Positions 49,728-62,077 are shown, counted from the stretch's first letter. The stretch is 64,000 nucleotides of DNA from Phaeosaccion multiseriatum (GCA_965112735.1 OZ218954.1:3038001-3102000), one strand, 5' to 3'. Notes: a model not told the origin generated them from the letters alone. Numbers and translations: made by a program.

Positions 49728-50317
49728 CGCATTAGTGCAGCGGTGGACGTAAAGTACTACGGGAAAAAGTACGGAAGGATGAAACGGTCGAAGTAGGTCT
49801 TTTAGCACAGCGTCTGCCAAGCTGCATCGGGTATGGCGGACCGAAGGGCTTCTAAAGCTTCGAGGGAGAAGGCACGTCGTGTGCTCAAGGAGAATTGGCT
49901 TCGTGAGCAGCAGAGCACGAGACAGGAGAGTTTGAGTGGAAGCAGCCAAGGCAGGAGGGGCGACGAACTGATTCGGCTCCTTCTCGCAGCAGCACTTATG
50001 ACTTGCGTAGGCAGTCAGGCATTGACTACTCCAACCTCCACTTACACGGCATTGCGTAGCGAGAAGGAGCCGAATCAGCTCGTAGTAGCCCCTCCTGCCT
50101 TGCTTCCACTCAAACTCTCCTGGCTGTCTCGTGCTCTGCTGCTCACGAAGCCAATTCTCCTTGAGCACACGACGTGCCTTCTCCCTCGAAGCTTTAGAAG
50201 CCCTTCGGTCCGCCATACCCAATGCAGCTTGGCAGACGCTGTGCTAAAAGACCTACTTCGACCATTTCATCCTTCCGTACTTTTCCCGTAGTTAACGTCC
50301 ACCGCTGCACTAATGCG
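49728..50317. repeat. Long inverted repeat (two ~259-bp arms, 71-bp loop)
   Basis: The left arm (49728-49987) and right arm (50059-50317) are reverse complements apart from a few substitutions and small indels. Each arm holds the same ATG-started frame, MADRRASKASREKARRVLKE and onward (from 49833 on + and from 50216 on -). The SKASREKARR stretch resembles the basic region of some bHLH or bZIP factors, but the similarity is short. A fold-back element or a captured gene fragment is likely. No target-site duplication was found. Transcription across it would give a ~259-bp hairpin RNA. Confidence 0.9.
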
Positions 50318-50580
50318 CATTTCCCTCCAAGCCTTGGCAAAGAGTTTCCAGCTCATCGCCGGCGAGCCCTACAAACCTGTCCAGGGCAGATGTCATAGGG
50401 ACCTCGGTCAACAAGGCGGCCCTGGGCACACAGACATCCACCAAGAGGCAACAGCCATCGCCATGCACGGCCGAAGACGGCCTGGTAGGTGTCTCTACTC
50501 AGCCGGCCGGCTCAGCCATCCTTCCTCTATGCACTCTTCTCCCCTCAGCCAGTAACCTCCCCTCCTGAAGAATCCACTAG
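50318..50580. other. Short spacer, no gene seen
   Basis: It lies between the palindrome and the 3' end of the leucine-rich-repeat gene. Open frames show no family resemblance. Confidence 0.4.
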
Positions 50581-53500
50581 CTACCCCAGATCCACCCAAC
50601 TCTCCGGCCGCAGCAGCACCCGCTTGCCGCAGTCAAACAGCACCCTCCTTAGCGCCTCCTCCTCCCTCGGCACCACCCCACCCGAGCTCGCCACAAACGC
50701 ATAGTCTTCCGTCACACCTCCCCAAGCCATAGCCGTGATCATGTCCCTTGCCTCTGCGAGTGTGGTCTGCAGCTGCACCTCAAGGTGGCCGACTGCGTTC
50801 GCCACCCGTCCCATTGCCACTTGGACGCGTGCCCGCTGCCCAGGAGCTAGGTCCTCCACGCGCTCCTCCTCTCCTCCCTCTCCTTCCTCCTCCCCCCCGT
50901 TCCCCGCTTCCTCTCCCCCTCCTCCTCTCCGTGCTTCTCTTCCTCTTCCTCCTCCTCCACCCCCCCTCCCTCGTCCTCCAGGCTCTCGCATGGCGTCTTC
51001 CCTGTTTGTGCCTTCGTCCGACAACGACATCCGTTCCATCATAGTCTCCGACGAGAGAGACTCCTCGCCCTCATCAACTTCTCCTCCTCCTCCTGCTGCT
51101 GCTGCTTCTGCGGCTGGTCGTGCTCCTGCCCCTGGTTTCTGAGTGTTGGCTGCCATCCTGTCTGCTAGCTTCATTGACATTTCAATACCGGAAAGAATCT
51201 CTATGGTCGGTTTCTTGGCCCGCCCCAAAGCGTAGTCGATTTCATCCATCACCTACCATCGAGCGACCAACCAGCACACGCGTTTGTAGTTCGTTAGTTA
51301 GTACATACGTAAGGGTTTCTGGCACAGGCGGCATGGTTCCTGGCACAGACGGTGGGGGGGGGGCATGCACGCAAGCACGCACGCACAAAGACACACGTGC
51401 ACACGCTGACGCGCACACACACGCACTCAAGAACAGACACGAACACGCACACGCACACGCACACACACACGCACGCGTAGACGCACACGCACACACGCTC
51501 GCACACGGACATACACACACTCACACACGAATACTGCACAGGACACGCACACGCACGAGCACTGCACACTCACACACGCATACGCACGTACACACACCGC
51601 ACACACAAACACACACGCACACGCACACATACACACATACATACGCACACACACGCACACACGCGAAAACACACACGCAAACGCACACACATACACACAC
51701 GCATGCACACACACGCACGCACGCACATGTTGTGAGAGGTGGTTTTGATGATAGAGCACCACATCCAGCACATCATTCTCCTCCACAGCCCGCGTCAGCT
51801 CCGCGAAGCTCTCGTCGTCGCCGCCAGTGGCCATCACGTCAAGCTCTGAGGGAGTGAGTGAGGGAGGAAGGTGAGGGGAGGGGAGGGGAGGGAGGGAGGA
51901 AGGGGAGGGGAGGTGAGGGGAGGGGAGGGGCGGGAGGAAGGGGAGGGGAGGCAAGGGGGGAGGGGAGGGAGGGAGGGAGGGAGGGCGAGGGAGGGAGGGA
52001 GGGAGGGAGGGAGGGAGGGAGGGAGGGAGGGAGGGAGGGAGGGAGGGAGGGAGGGGGCAAGAGGAGACGGGCACATCGTAGAGGCAAGCAGGCAACGTAA
52101 TACTCAGCAAAAGACTATACAGATAACAGTCCCCTCTTTTCCTTAATGTGTCTTACATTCCTCCCCGTGGGTTCCCCGTCCCTGCCTCCTCATTTCCTTC
52201 TCCCTTCGTCTCTTCCTTACCCAAGAGACTCCGATTCTTGGCCAGGCTCTGGGCGAGGGCTTGAATACAAGAGGGTCCCACTGGACAACCCTGCAGAGAC
52301 AGAGAGTACAAAGAATGATTCTTGCGCAGCATGGCGGCGAGGGCCTTGCCGCCCACTGCGGTGACGGAGGGATTGAAAGATAGGTCTAGAGAGCGTAGGC
52401 CACCATTGTCCTCGAGGCTCCGGGCGATGGCCGCCGCTCCTTCGTTGGCGATGAGGTTGTTGCCTAAGCTGAGAGTGGTCATCTTGTGTGTGGGGGGGGG
52501 GGGGGAGGGAAGGAGGGAGGGAGGAGTAGGAACGAGCGTTGTGTGTCGTGGTTTGGTTGAGGGGATACGTATGCATGTGTGTGTGTGCGTGTGTGTTTGT
52601 GTCTGTACAGAGAAAGGGGGGTTCGGGGGTAGGATTCTGCTTGACCAACGATATCTTGACTTGACACCGGCCCTGTTTCACTTCCTTCCCTGCTCCGAGG
52701 CTAGCTACATACCTGCAACGCAAAGCGGCTGGCGAGAGCGGAGGCGAAGCGGCGAGCGCCGGTGTCTCCCACGCCGCAAGCTTGGAGGTGCAGCTCCTGG
52801 AGCCGCTGCCCGGCCAAAATTCCCTTGACGAGCTCCTGACGATTTTGAACACACACGAAGCGATGAGGAGGAAGCCAGATTGGAGCAGACTAACAAAAGA
52901 AGACTCATCAACACGACATATACTATAATTTTACTGTATATTTAATTAAACACGACTTACTTGGACCCCTTCGCAGCCAATATTGGGATTGGCCGAGAGA
53001 TGGAGGGCCTTGAGTCGTTGGCACTGCGCCAATTGGGACCCAATCTTTGCCGCGCCCTTGCTCGTAATGCCTTGGGGGAAAGGAGGGGGTGGGGGCGTGG
53101 GGTGGAGAAGGAAAGCAGTGGGTGGGGTGGGTTTGTTGGCTGATTGGTTGGTTGGTCCGTATGGGAGGAAGGAGGCAGGGATTGGGTGTGGGCAAGTAAG
53201 TCACTCTCTCGGTAGGTAGGTTTGAGAAGAGGCGCAGAGCGAGGTTGGCTCCTCGGAGGTCAAGGATATTGCAGATGAGCAGTGAAGAGGGCAGCCAAGC
53301 GTGGAGGACCTGATGCATCAGCGACTTTTCAGCATGCTGAGCGAATGTCTTGATAACTGACTTTTCAGCATGCTGAGCGAATGCCTTCATCATCTTCCCT
53401 CCTTGGCTGTCTGCTACTTCCTTCTCCTTAGGCGGACTGACTGGCTCGCTCCTTGTCGTTGCTTTCCCCATACCACTATCTACGCACCGTTTCCCACCAG

Positions 53501-53959
53501 CATGAGCGTCTCGAGAAAAGAAGCACTGGGCCCCGTCAGAGATTGCATTATTGCTGCTGCCCCCTCGTCGCCGATGCTATTCCCAGAGAGGTTGAGAATG
53601 CGCAAGGCGGCGTTGCCTCGAACTGCCCTTGCCATGACATATGCCCCCTTCTCCAATAGACCGCAGTACGCACACTGCATGTCCTCAACCACGGAAAGCT
53701 TGGTCCCATCACTGATGAGCTCATAGCTCAGCGCCCTAATCTGCTCTTCTGTATGCGGTTGGCGGCTGACGTTAATGAGTTTCCCCCTCTTCTCTGCTCC
53801 TCCTCCTGGTCCTGGTCCTGGTCCTCCTTCTCCTCCTGCTCCTCCTCTTTCTGCTCCTCCTGATCGGGATCCTCCTCCTCCTCCTCCTCCTCCCTCTCCC
53901 CCTCCCTCTCCCCGTCCCCCTCCTCCTCCTTCTCCTTCTTTTTCTCCTTCCTCACTCAT
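50581..53959 (-). CDS. Leucine-rich-repeat protein (ribonuclease-inhibitor type)
   Basis: Six exons in reverse order (53959-53488, 53070-52961, 52835-52713, 52482-52221, 51845-51727, 51252-50581) give 585 aa; phases close. After a Gly/Glu-rich N-terminus (1-60) come LRRs of the RI/NLRC type: LRILNLSGNSIGDEGAAAI, LKALHLSANPNIGCEGVQ, LQELHLQACGVGDTGARRF, MTTLSLGNNLIANEGAAAIA, LRSLDLSFNPSVTAVGGKAL and LYSLSLQGCPVGPSCIQAL. The C-terminal third is not LRR: VMDEIDYALGRAKKPTIEI, an acidic Gly-rich stretch and a helical end. RI-type LRRs bind proteins, for example in Ran-GTPase activation or cilium biology; no specific partner can be named here. Exons 2-4 each carry about one to three repeats, as is common in the family. 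Confidence 0.82.
51362..51726 (+). repeat. (CA)n/(CACGCA)n array in an LRR-gene intron
   Basis: About 365 bp of CACA with GCAC and ATAC variants. On the gene's sense strand it is (GTGTGC)n, beginning right at the exon-5 donor CAT|GTGCGTGCGTGC. Confidence 0.9.
51861..52055 (+). repeat. (GGGA)n/(GGGGA)n array
   Basis: On the gene's sense strand this is a (TCCC)n polypyrimidine tract just upstream of the exon-5 acceptor. Confidence 0.95.
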
Positions 53960-54107
53960 GCTGGTTCCGTCTTCGCCGACGCCCTTCTCCCTTCCCTCTG
54001 TGCTACTCCGATCGCTGTTGTACGCATGGTGCGGTGATTACAGGAAGGGCTCGAGCTTACTTCCAAGAATGAATTGAAAAGGGGGGGGGTTTACAAACTA
54101 TTTTTCC

Positions 54108-54332
54108 ATGATGAAGAGGCCGAGCAACCGCGTAGCGAAGTACACCCTTGCAACTATTGGCGCTCTCTCAGCCGGCGTCATTTGGTTCGTGCACTATGAC
54201 CAGGAGGAGGAAAAGAAGCGAATGAAAGAGGGTGTGCAGCGTGATATGGAGAGGAGCCTGCTGAGGGCCGCTGCTAAACAGGAGAACGACCGCAGCAGCA
54301 GCAGCAACAGCAGCAGCAGTGAGAGGAGATGA
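54108..54332 (+). CDS. PET117-like cytochrome c oxidase assembly protein
   Basis: A single exon of 74 aa. It has one hydrophobic segment near the start, then the family pattern: VAKYTLATIGALSAGVIWFV, HYDQEEEKKRMKEGVQRDME, RSLLRAAAKQEND. PET117 is a small mitochondrial protein with an N-terminal membrane segment and a charged helix. It works with Cox15 in heme A supply for complex IV. The end is unusual: an (AGC)n microsatellite encodes SSSSNSSSSERR and the frame stops. In another frame just downstream (54323-54381) the sequence reads on as EEMIPRQRMSELTEQMKMI, which looks like the missing charged tail. A microsatellite-driven frameshift may have truncated the protein. The start is 150 bp from the divergent LRR gene. 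Confidence 0.7.
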   Translation: MMKRPSNRVAKYTLATIGALSAGVIWFVHYDQEEEKKRMKEGVQRDMERSLLRAAAKQENDRSSSSNSSSSERR

Positions 54333-54414
54333 TACCACGGCAGAGAATGAGTGAGTTGACGGAGCAGATGAAGATGATCTGAACCCGACGAAGAAGAACA
54401 CCGGTATGCGGCTC

Positions 54415-54875
54415 CTAGCTGCTGCTGCTGCCCTTGCAACGAGGGCGGATGAACACGCCTTGCTTTCCAAAGAGCACTCGAATGAAAAGGTCGGGATGCT
54501 CGTGCGAATAATGTGCCAAGTCGCTCTCGGCGAAGCAGCGGAAGAGGGGGGAAGCGAGCGGAAGGGTTGTACTCACCCTTGAGTGCCATCTGGCCTCTAC
54601 AGGCATGAGTTGACACCTACCTATCTCAAGCTGCTGTTGTGGATAAGTACGAGTGGACCTCCGCCTCTGGGCTATACCCCGCGCGACGAAAATAACCCCA
54701 CTGCTCAGGCGAGGTCAATCCTCTTTCTAAAGGGGATCTCGGCCTTGTGTTGCGGTGCACGCTTCCCAATCCAGCGACGCACGACGGATGGATCGAAGGC
54801 AATAGATGGAAGCCGAGCAAAGACTGCTGAGGACACAAGGGGAAGCCCCAGCAGATGGAGTCTCACCACAAGGTG

Positions 54876-54906
<31 letters not shown>

Positions 54907-55300
54907 ACACACGAGGCCCAAACCCCGAGCCCACAGCAGCGGCAGGCACGGGCAGAGGGCAGAAGTAGTGGCGTGGAGGGCGGCGAGGTGGGAGGGACCG
55001 CGATTGGGATGGGGGAGGAGGAGGTGGAGGAGGAGGAGGAGGAGGAGGAGGAGAGAGCCACCACTGTCTCCGTGCTTCAGTTCCGCCTACGCTGGTCAAT
55101 ACTATACTCACCGCCTCCGCCAATGGGAATGATGAGCGGTTGGTGGTCTGCGCGGTCTGTGAGGCCCAGGCTGCAGTTTTTGGGTCTCAAGGACAGCTTC
55201 GCGATACTCAAGAGAGGGCCTCACAGCACTCACTCCTGCGAGTGGCCCCCTAGCCCTGCCTCCTCGTCGTCCTCCCCGACTACAGGAGTCCCGGCTGCCT
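54415..55300 (-). other. Possible unrecognised reverse-strand exons
   Basis: Several reverse-strand stretches look coding but could not be joined with confidence. They are about 55230-55111 (TDRADHQPLIIPIGGG before a GTGAGT donor), about 54830-54705 (VFARLPSIAFDPSVVRRWIG, KRAPQHKAEIPFRKRIDLA, stop) and 54606-54415 (ESDLAHYSHEHPDLFIRVLF, GKQGVFIRPRCKGSSSS, stop). The first two join in phase. No start codon was found upstream on this strand. The family is unknown; these could also be chance. Confidence 0.25.
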
Positions 55301-55320
55301 TTTAAACTCTCTCCTCGGAC

Positions 55321-55327
55321 TATATAA
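55321..55327. promoter_or_regulatory. Candidate TATA box (TATATAA)
   Basis: TATATAA follows GGAC and lies about 45 bp from a palindromic TGACGTCA at 55371-55378. No confident gene starts nearby, so it may be a chance match or serve the unresolved reverse-strand exons. Confidence 0.25.
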
Positions 55328-55370
55328 CCCTGTATTCCAAACAGCCGCTCGCCGTCGGACGAGACACGTA

Positions 55371-55378
55371 TGACGTCA
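55371..55378. promoter_or_regulatory. CRE-like palindrome TGACGTCA
   Basis: A perfect CRE octamer, the classic bZIP-binding site, next to the candidate TATA box. One chance match in 64 kb is expected for an 8-mer, so the support is weak. Confidence 0.2.
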
Positions 55379-56107
55379 CAATAATATTACTACAGTGCCC
55401 CCATCTATCATATTATATTACGGTGCACCCGCCGTCGGCAAAAGTCCCATCAGGCGGCGCCTACTTCCCCCTCCTCCTGCTGCTGCTCTACAGTGGGTAT
55501 CGCTACCCAACCGAGTAAAAAATCAGCATCGAACCGAACTCTCTCTGCCGCGGACAGGGGGCGGGGAAGGTCAAGTTTTCCTTCCTTTCATGAGCAATCC
55601 TCAAGCCTTGCTCAGTCAGGTGTGGCAGACTCCACTTCAGAAAGCCCTCCCTCCCAACTGAAACTACTGCTGCTCCGCTCCCTCCCTTGAATCGATCACC
55701 CCACTTGATCGAACTCTAGGGGGGGGGTGCATCCAAATCGGGTGCCGCGCCCGACGCAGTGTGTTGCTTCTCTCGCTCACCCCGCTCACCTATAGCTAAA
55801 CCAACCACCCGACCACCCAACCAACCAAACAACATGAACAACACAAACCTAAAAAAAAACACCCACGACTGCGTAAGTACAAGCACTGGACTTCCCTCTG
55901 CTGTATCCCCTTTTGCTGAAGGGGGGCAGGTGGCGGGTGGGCTTGGCACAAAAACCGTGGGACCGGTGTTAACCCCCCCCCCCCACCCCGCGCGCACCCC
56001 TCGGCTGTGGTCCTTCCTTGGCTCTGCGAGCGCTCTATCTCTTCACATTGCCGCCATCCTCACTCACCTAATCATCACCCCCCCTTTCTCTTCTCACAAT
56101 TCATTCC

Positions 56108-58511
56108 TCATAGTCCTTTCGTACATATCCTTTCCCTGTGCTGCTTCCTGACCTCTGGCGCGGCTTCTGCGTCGCCGGGCCGCTGTGTTGACTTGCGAGA
56201 GCTCTGTTCCTTCTGTTCCTTCCTATTGCTGCTTCTTGTCCACTGGTGCGCCGCGTCGCCGCTGTGTGAGTGTGCGTGCGGTGTGCTCGTGAAGAGACCA
56301 AGCTGGTAGTTGTAACGGATAAAGTCCCACAAGAAGTTGGGGTTGGTGTGTTGGCGGTACACCCCAAGCTCTCGAAGGTAAGGGGTCAGCGCCTGCGTAT
56401 GTAGGCAAGGTTGCAACATGATGCAGTGCCGCGGTGAGAAAGAGGCTCCAAAACACTTCATGCAATGCAATGCATTATAACGGTCGGTCAGGATGTAACT
56501 GATAAAGTCTTAAATGGTATAGGCAGCATAGTACAGCACGGCGCTACGAGAGAGACAAGAGAAACAGAAAGAGGGAGGAGGGGGAGAGAGAAGAGAGAGA
56601 AGGGTGGGGCGCAGAAACACAAGGCAGATGACACTCGAAGGCAGCCCCAACAAAAGTGACACTCTACCGCACACGCACACACACATCCACCCACGCACGC
56701 ACGCACGCACGCAACACGAGCCAACACAACACACCTTGGTGGCCTTGGCGAGATTGTAATGTGGGATCTTTGTGAAGAACAAGTGGTGCACCACATGGCC
56801 ATCTGTGATGTTGTGATGCATCCCATCAATGCCCCAACAGTAGCTGCGATCCACCGTCTCCATGGCAGCCACCGCAAAGTGGTAGTTGGAGTCGTCGAAC
56901 GTCTTGGTGTCGGGCTCATGGTGTTGCATATACGTTACCATCACCAGCCAGTAGTTGTAAATGGCCCATGGCACGGTGTAACGCATAAAGATTTGGAGGT
57001 AGTCGTGGGCGAAGATCACGTCAACAAGGAGGTAAAGGAAAGCCGCCACGGAGGCCACGGAGACGGCCGCCTGGATCTGCTCACGTCTGTTGGGTGTTGG
57101 TGAGGGAGGGGAAGGAGGGAGGGATGGGTTGAGGAGCAAGGAGGGACGGACGGACGGGCGGACGGACGAAGGGAGGGAGGGATGGAGGGGAGGAAGGAAG
57201 GGACGGAGGGAGGGAGGGAGGGAGGGAGGAAGGGAGGGAGGAAGAGAGGGAGGGAGGGAGGAAGGAAGGAAGGGAGGGAGGAGAGAGAACGGGAGCGAGG
57301 AGGAGATAGATGGGGAAGTATGGTATGGTGCGAAGTAAGATTAGCAAACAGTGGCATGTTTGGAGGTAGACAAACACCAGCAGCAAATGCAGCAGGAGTG
57401 GCTTCGATGAGGCTGAAAGTTGCCCTCATCTCCTCTCTCTCCCCTCTCTTCTCCTCCCTCGCCTTCCTTGGCTCGCCTCCTCTTCGTCTTTCCGTCGCTC
57501 GCTCAGCCCCTCCCTCTATTTCTCTCCCTCCCCTCCCTCTCCCATACGAAACAAACCAACCTGTTCCAGAAGAGAGCGGTTTCTAGTGGGTTGAAGTGGC
57601 TGCCGTCCCAGTAGCCAAGAAACAGGTAGCTGATGGAGTACGAGAAGAAGGGATGGACAGGGGTGCTCAGAATGAACCGACCCACCGGGCCCACCTCCTT
57701 CTCGTACTGCTTCTTGTCAAACCAAGGGAAAGACATGTCTTTCTCCACATGGTTGTGGAACATGTGATGTTGGTGATGCGACTTTGCCCACGGCCAAAAG
57801 GGGACACAGATGGCGGCGTGGCAAATGTGCCCACAAACCGCATTGACGGTGCTGGAGTTGCTGAACGTGGTGTGCCCACAGTCATGCCCTACTACAAACA
57901 GGGCCCACATGAAGAATCCCATGTAGTTCCACCAGAGGAAGGTCAGAGGGATGCTTCCTTGCACGTAGAGTGGGTACACATACCAGCCAAGACCTAAGAG
58001 CCCAAAGTCGCGGGCCATATAGAAAAGAGAGGCCGGCAGCGACTTCTCAAAGCACCTGTAGTAGGGCAGTTGTAACGCCAGGCGGCGGGTGAGGGGAAAG
58101 GGGGAAAGGCATGGGCGCGGGGGAGAGACGGGGTGGAGCGTTGCGTTGAGTAGGGACGCGGGGCGGCCAGACAGTTTGTCAAGCAATACCACGGTACGGT
58201 ACCTACTATCACGGCTACCTCCTGTTACGGAAATGAAGGAGCTGCACAAGGGTAAAATATCCCCCAAGGCACTCAGCGAGAGAGCGATCCATAGCCATCT
58301 CCTGCGCTATTTACACAACCCTACCATGACACCCCTCCCCTTCCCCAACCTAGCCTCTGTGCTTCACTCACTCTTTGGGGATCTTGGTACGGAGCTTGTC
58401 GATGCGCAGCTGAGCCTTGAGCTCCTCCTGTGCCGCATCTTTCTTTCGGGGCGAAGCACCGGCGACTGGCAGGTCGGCCGCTTGCTGTACGGCAGTCGCG
58501 TTGGGCGACAT
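56108..58511 (-). CDS. Membrane fatty-acid desaturase (delta-12/omega-3 type)
   Basis: Four exons in reverse order (58511-58372, 58055-57561, 57086-56735, 56392-56108) give 423 aa; phases 2,2,0 close. The three histidine boxes that bind the di-iron centre are present: HDCGH (104-108), HHQHH (140-144) and HVVHH (309-313). Hydrophobic segments lie between them. CFEKSLPASLFYMARDFG at the start of exon 2 and HVVHHLFFTKIPHYNLAKAT near the end match acyl-lipid delta-12 and omega-3 desaturases. The enzyme inserts a cis double bond into membrane-lipid acyl chains with O2 and electrons from cytochrome b5 or ferredoxin. Regiospecificity cannot be read from the sequence. The 46-residue N-terminus from 58511 is charged; an in-frame upstream ATG (58655) would add a hydrophobic leader and could change targeting. 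Confidence 0.9.
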
Positions 58512-59655
58512 ACTTGCCTGCTCTCCTTTCACAGGAGGGGAAGCCTTTGAAGAGTCCGTCCAGAGAGAGAGACTGTATGCGCCGGGGGTTGAAGGAGCCG
58601 CCGAGGGAGGAAGAAGGGAGAGAGGTAGAGATGAGACGAAGAAGAGGAGAGGCATCAGGAGACAATTAGTTGGGCACTTTGAGGGGAAGGAGGGCTTGCA
58701 AGGAGCAGCAGCGCTACATCGGAGACAGATATGAGTGTGTGTAGATGATCAATGCAAGCCAAGTCTGGGAAGGGAGAGAAAGGGGGGGCTGTAAGGGGGA
58801 GGCGTGATAATAAAAAGGAGAGGGAAGAGAAAAGAAACGGGCGGTGAGCAGCTGGGCACTCGCATGGCAAAGGGCAGGGCAACACCAACACGTGGGGCCC
58901 TGTAGAGGGAAACGAGTGGTGCGCAGAGAAGCCATGCAAATGGCGGCTGGGGAGGGAGAGGGAACTAGGCACACGCCTCTCCCCTCTCAATAAAGATGGA
59001 TGGCTCACCTCGCAAAAGCAATTAAAAAGCAAAGAAGAGGCGGTGGGCCCTGGACCGAAGGAGCTGCAACCTCTCTCTTCTCCTTAAACAGTGCGGTTAC
59101 GCTGTCCTGGGCTTGTTGATAACCCTGTGGAGCGTCGTGCAACGGATGACCGCGACGATTTATAAAATCGGATGACACGCACGATGAAACTCTCTACACC
59201 CCGGGGTTCAGTGGGCGTACGTGCCGATGCGGAGCCCGCGCCGAAACGGCTGGTGCTCCCTTTCAACTCTACATGCCGACGCGGAGCCCGCGCCGAAACG
59301 GCTGCTCCCCTCCAACCCGTCGCCTCTGTTGTCGTCTTGAACACAGTAGCAACACAAGGTGAGGAGGGCGAGGAAGAAGGAAGTACCTCCTGTAGGGAGG
59401 AGGGGGGTGTGCCGGGCCTGCTGTGCCGCGCTTGCCCTTTGTGCGTGCTGTAGAGCCGATTGCAAACAACCTTTCGTTTGCCACACAGCACTGAACACCT
59501 CCAGGGCGCAATACTGACCCTGCTCCCTTCCCGAATGCTCTCTCCGTGCCGTTGATTCGCTTCCCGCCTGCCTTCGCCTTGATGCAGACTGTTTGTATTG
59601 CAGTAGGTGGTCAGTCTCTTTCATCAATCCCGCAGGCAGCGTACCTGTATCAACC
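58512..59655. other. Divergent spacer between the desaturase and LC8 genes
   Basis: No gene is seen. At 59215-59315 a 57-bp unit is tandemly duplicated (GCGGAGCCCGCGCCGAAACG occurs twice). The 5' leader of LC8 may include a spliced exon, since an acceptor-like CAG lies near 59636. Confidence 0.4.
59222..59315 (+). repeat. 57-bp tandem duplication
   Basis: The word GCCGA(T/C)GCGGAGCCCGCG followed by CCGAAACGGCTG occurs twice, 57 bp apart, in the upstream region of the LC8 gene. Confidence 0.85.
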
Positions 59656-60113
<458 letters not shown>

Positions 60114-61350
60114 GGTGGGCCATGGCCCATCCCACCCCGAGCACAGGCATACGTGCTGCGCTCGGTCGATATGATAGACAGGAGATATACTTATATACGC
60201 AGGGAGGAGGGAGGGAGGAAGGGAGAGGGGAAGGGGTGGGGGGGGGTTGCGTCGTAAAGAGCGCGGAAAGAGGGAAGAAGGGGGGGGGGGGGCAGGGAGG
60301 GGGAGGGGCGCATCAAAGCTCCCCAGGGGGAGACATGCGACCGTTGTAGCGATTGGTGGGGGAAGACAAGCAGACGGAAGCGACTGGCGCTGAAGGAGGG
60401 AGCTATGGGTGGGTTCTAATGGCATCGCACCCATCAGAGGGGCAGGAGAAGCCACGGACGGACGCTGTTATGGATGGTGGCAGGATGCTCCTCCCTCTTT
60501 CTCACACTTCGTTCGATGAGTATGCCGTGGACGGGGCAGGGGGTACAATGAATACTTGCACCTTGCAGCTGGACTGCCGCACTTGACGGAGAGGAGCGAA
60601 ACGGAGAAGGAGACGCGACAAGAAGCCGCCTTTTGGACAGAGAGAGAGGGGGGGATAGGGAGGATGACAGAGAAGGACGCTCATGGCCCCTCATGGCCCC
60701 TCACCAAGAAGGAGCACGTGAGAACGCGCCCTTCAATGCAAGGCAGTACAGTACTGTATGTGTGGGGAAAGTGACAACAGTGGACCGTATGTGGATTGGC
60801 GGAGGGGAGGAGGGGTCAGTGCTTTGTGATCAGTGAGTGAGAGCTTGTTGCCGGTCCCGAGACCCTTTCGCTTTTGTTGCTTCCTGAGTTGCGTGCTACC
60901 GGCCTGTGGACGCCGTACACATGGCTAGTTACGTGAGGGATAGGCTAGGTTAGTTGAGCTCGCTCCGTCTCCCCGCCTTGACTTGGCAGGGGCGGAAGGC
61001 GGGGGGGGGGGAGGACGATACCTAAACCCCATACCGCTGGAGCTTGCTTGATGGAAGCACTCCGTCCCTCCTCCCTGTTGCTTCTCCTCTCCAAGCCCAT
61101 TTCGTTCACAAGCTTCGCCTCCTGTACATAACAATCAAATCGCACATACCCCGTACTACACACGCCAGTTTCAGTTTTGGTCTGTTGACCCCTGACCAAC
61201 ACACACACACCTGCTCCTTTGGAGTAGGACAGAAGCTTCGATATCGAACCCATTCAATGATATCGTAACGTCACATTAACTGAAAACTGGGAACTGAAAA
61301 CCCGGCGTCCCCTCTGCGGGCTCCCCTTCTTCCTTTCGCTCCGCCTTACT

Positions 61351-61465
61351 TAACGATAAGATTGTTATATTGAAAGATAAACATCACAGTTGGTGGCGGC
61401 GGAGATACTTAACGATAAGATTGTTATATTGAAAGATACACATCACTGTTGGTTGGCGGCGGAGA
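61351..61465 (+). repeat. Tandem duplication of a 59-bp unit
   Basis: Both copies share ACTTAACGATAAGATTGTTA, TATTGAAAGATA, ACATCAC and GTTGG..TGGCGGCGGAGA. Confidence 0.9.
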
Positions 61466-61510
61466 GGGTGCGTGTGGCGTCGCATCCTCTCCTCTCGTGT
61501 GCTCTCGCTC

Positions 61511-61690
61511 GGTCTCTCTCTCCCTCCCTTCTCATGATAGGATCCATCGCGCTCGGTCTCTCTCTCCCTCCCTTCTCATGATAGGATCCATCGCACGCTC
61601 TCTCTCTCCCTCTCCTCTCGCTCTCTCTCTCTCTCTCTTTTCTCATGACAGGATCCATCGCTCGCTCTCTCTCGCTCGGTCTCTCTCTCT
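61511..61690 (+). repeat. CT-rich repeat with TCATGATAGGATCCATCGC units
   Basis: Three to four units of CTCTCTCCCTCCCTTCTCAT followed by GATAGGATCCATCGC, with a diverged last unit (TCATGACAGGATCC). Confidence 0.85.
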
Positions 61691-62077
61691 CTCTCCTCTA
61701 TCATACGGATACGATCCATCCATCGCATACACAAGCACACGATACAATTCCCGTCCAAAATTGTTTCAAAATTACACACCCCAAAAACAACAAAACATTG
61801 TACACCACTCACAACGAAGCCAACTGTGAGCCGCTGAGGGTTCGAGGAGGTCCTCTCATTTCTCCTGCTGGCAAGCCTCTTGCTCTTTTGCTTGAGGGGG
61901 AAGGGGGAAGGTAGGCGTCCTGTGTGTATGCATGTCCTTCCCTCCCTCCCTCTCCTCACCTGCAAACACGAGACCAAGGCACGGTCTGCTCTAGTCCTCG
62001 TTCTCATCCTTTCCTCCTTCCCTCCCTCCCTCCCTTCCCCACTCCTTCCAACCCGCCCTCATCCTCGCTCTCCATAC

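Larger units (their letters stand above)
55310..56107. other. Spacer downstream of the desaturase gene
   Basis: No gene is recognised. Forward frames show no family resemblance. A CCAACCA repeat lies near 55800-55830, with poly-A (55851-55858) and poly-C (55976-55984) runs. Confidence 0.4.
60114..62077. other. Spacer between convergent genes, no gene seen
   Basis: It holds G-rich runs (60230-60310), a 59-bp tandem duplication (61351-61465), and a CT-rich array with ATAGGATCCATCGC units (61510-61690). The open frames show no family resemblance. Confidence 0.5.

Noticed and set aside
49833-50291. Two separate protein genes on opposite strands with the same N-terminus
   Set aside because: Both frames are the two arms of one palindrome; past the arms the sequences run into the loop and the other arm's complement, so they are not independent genes.
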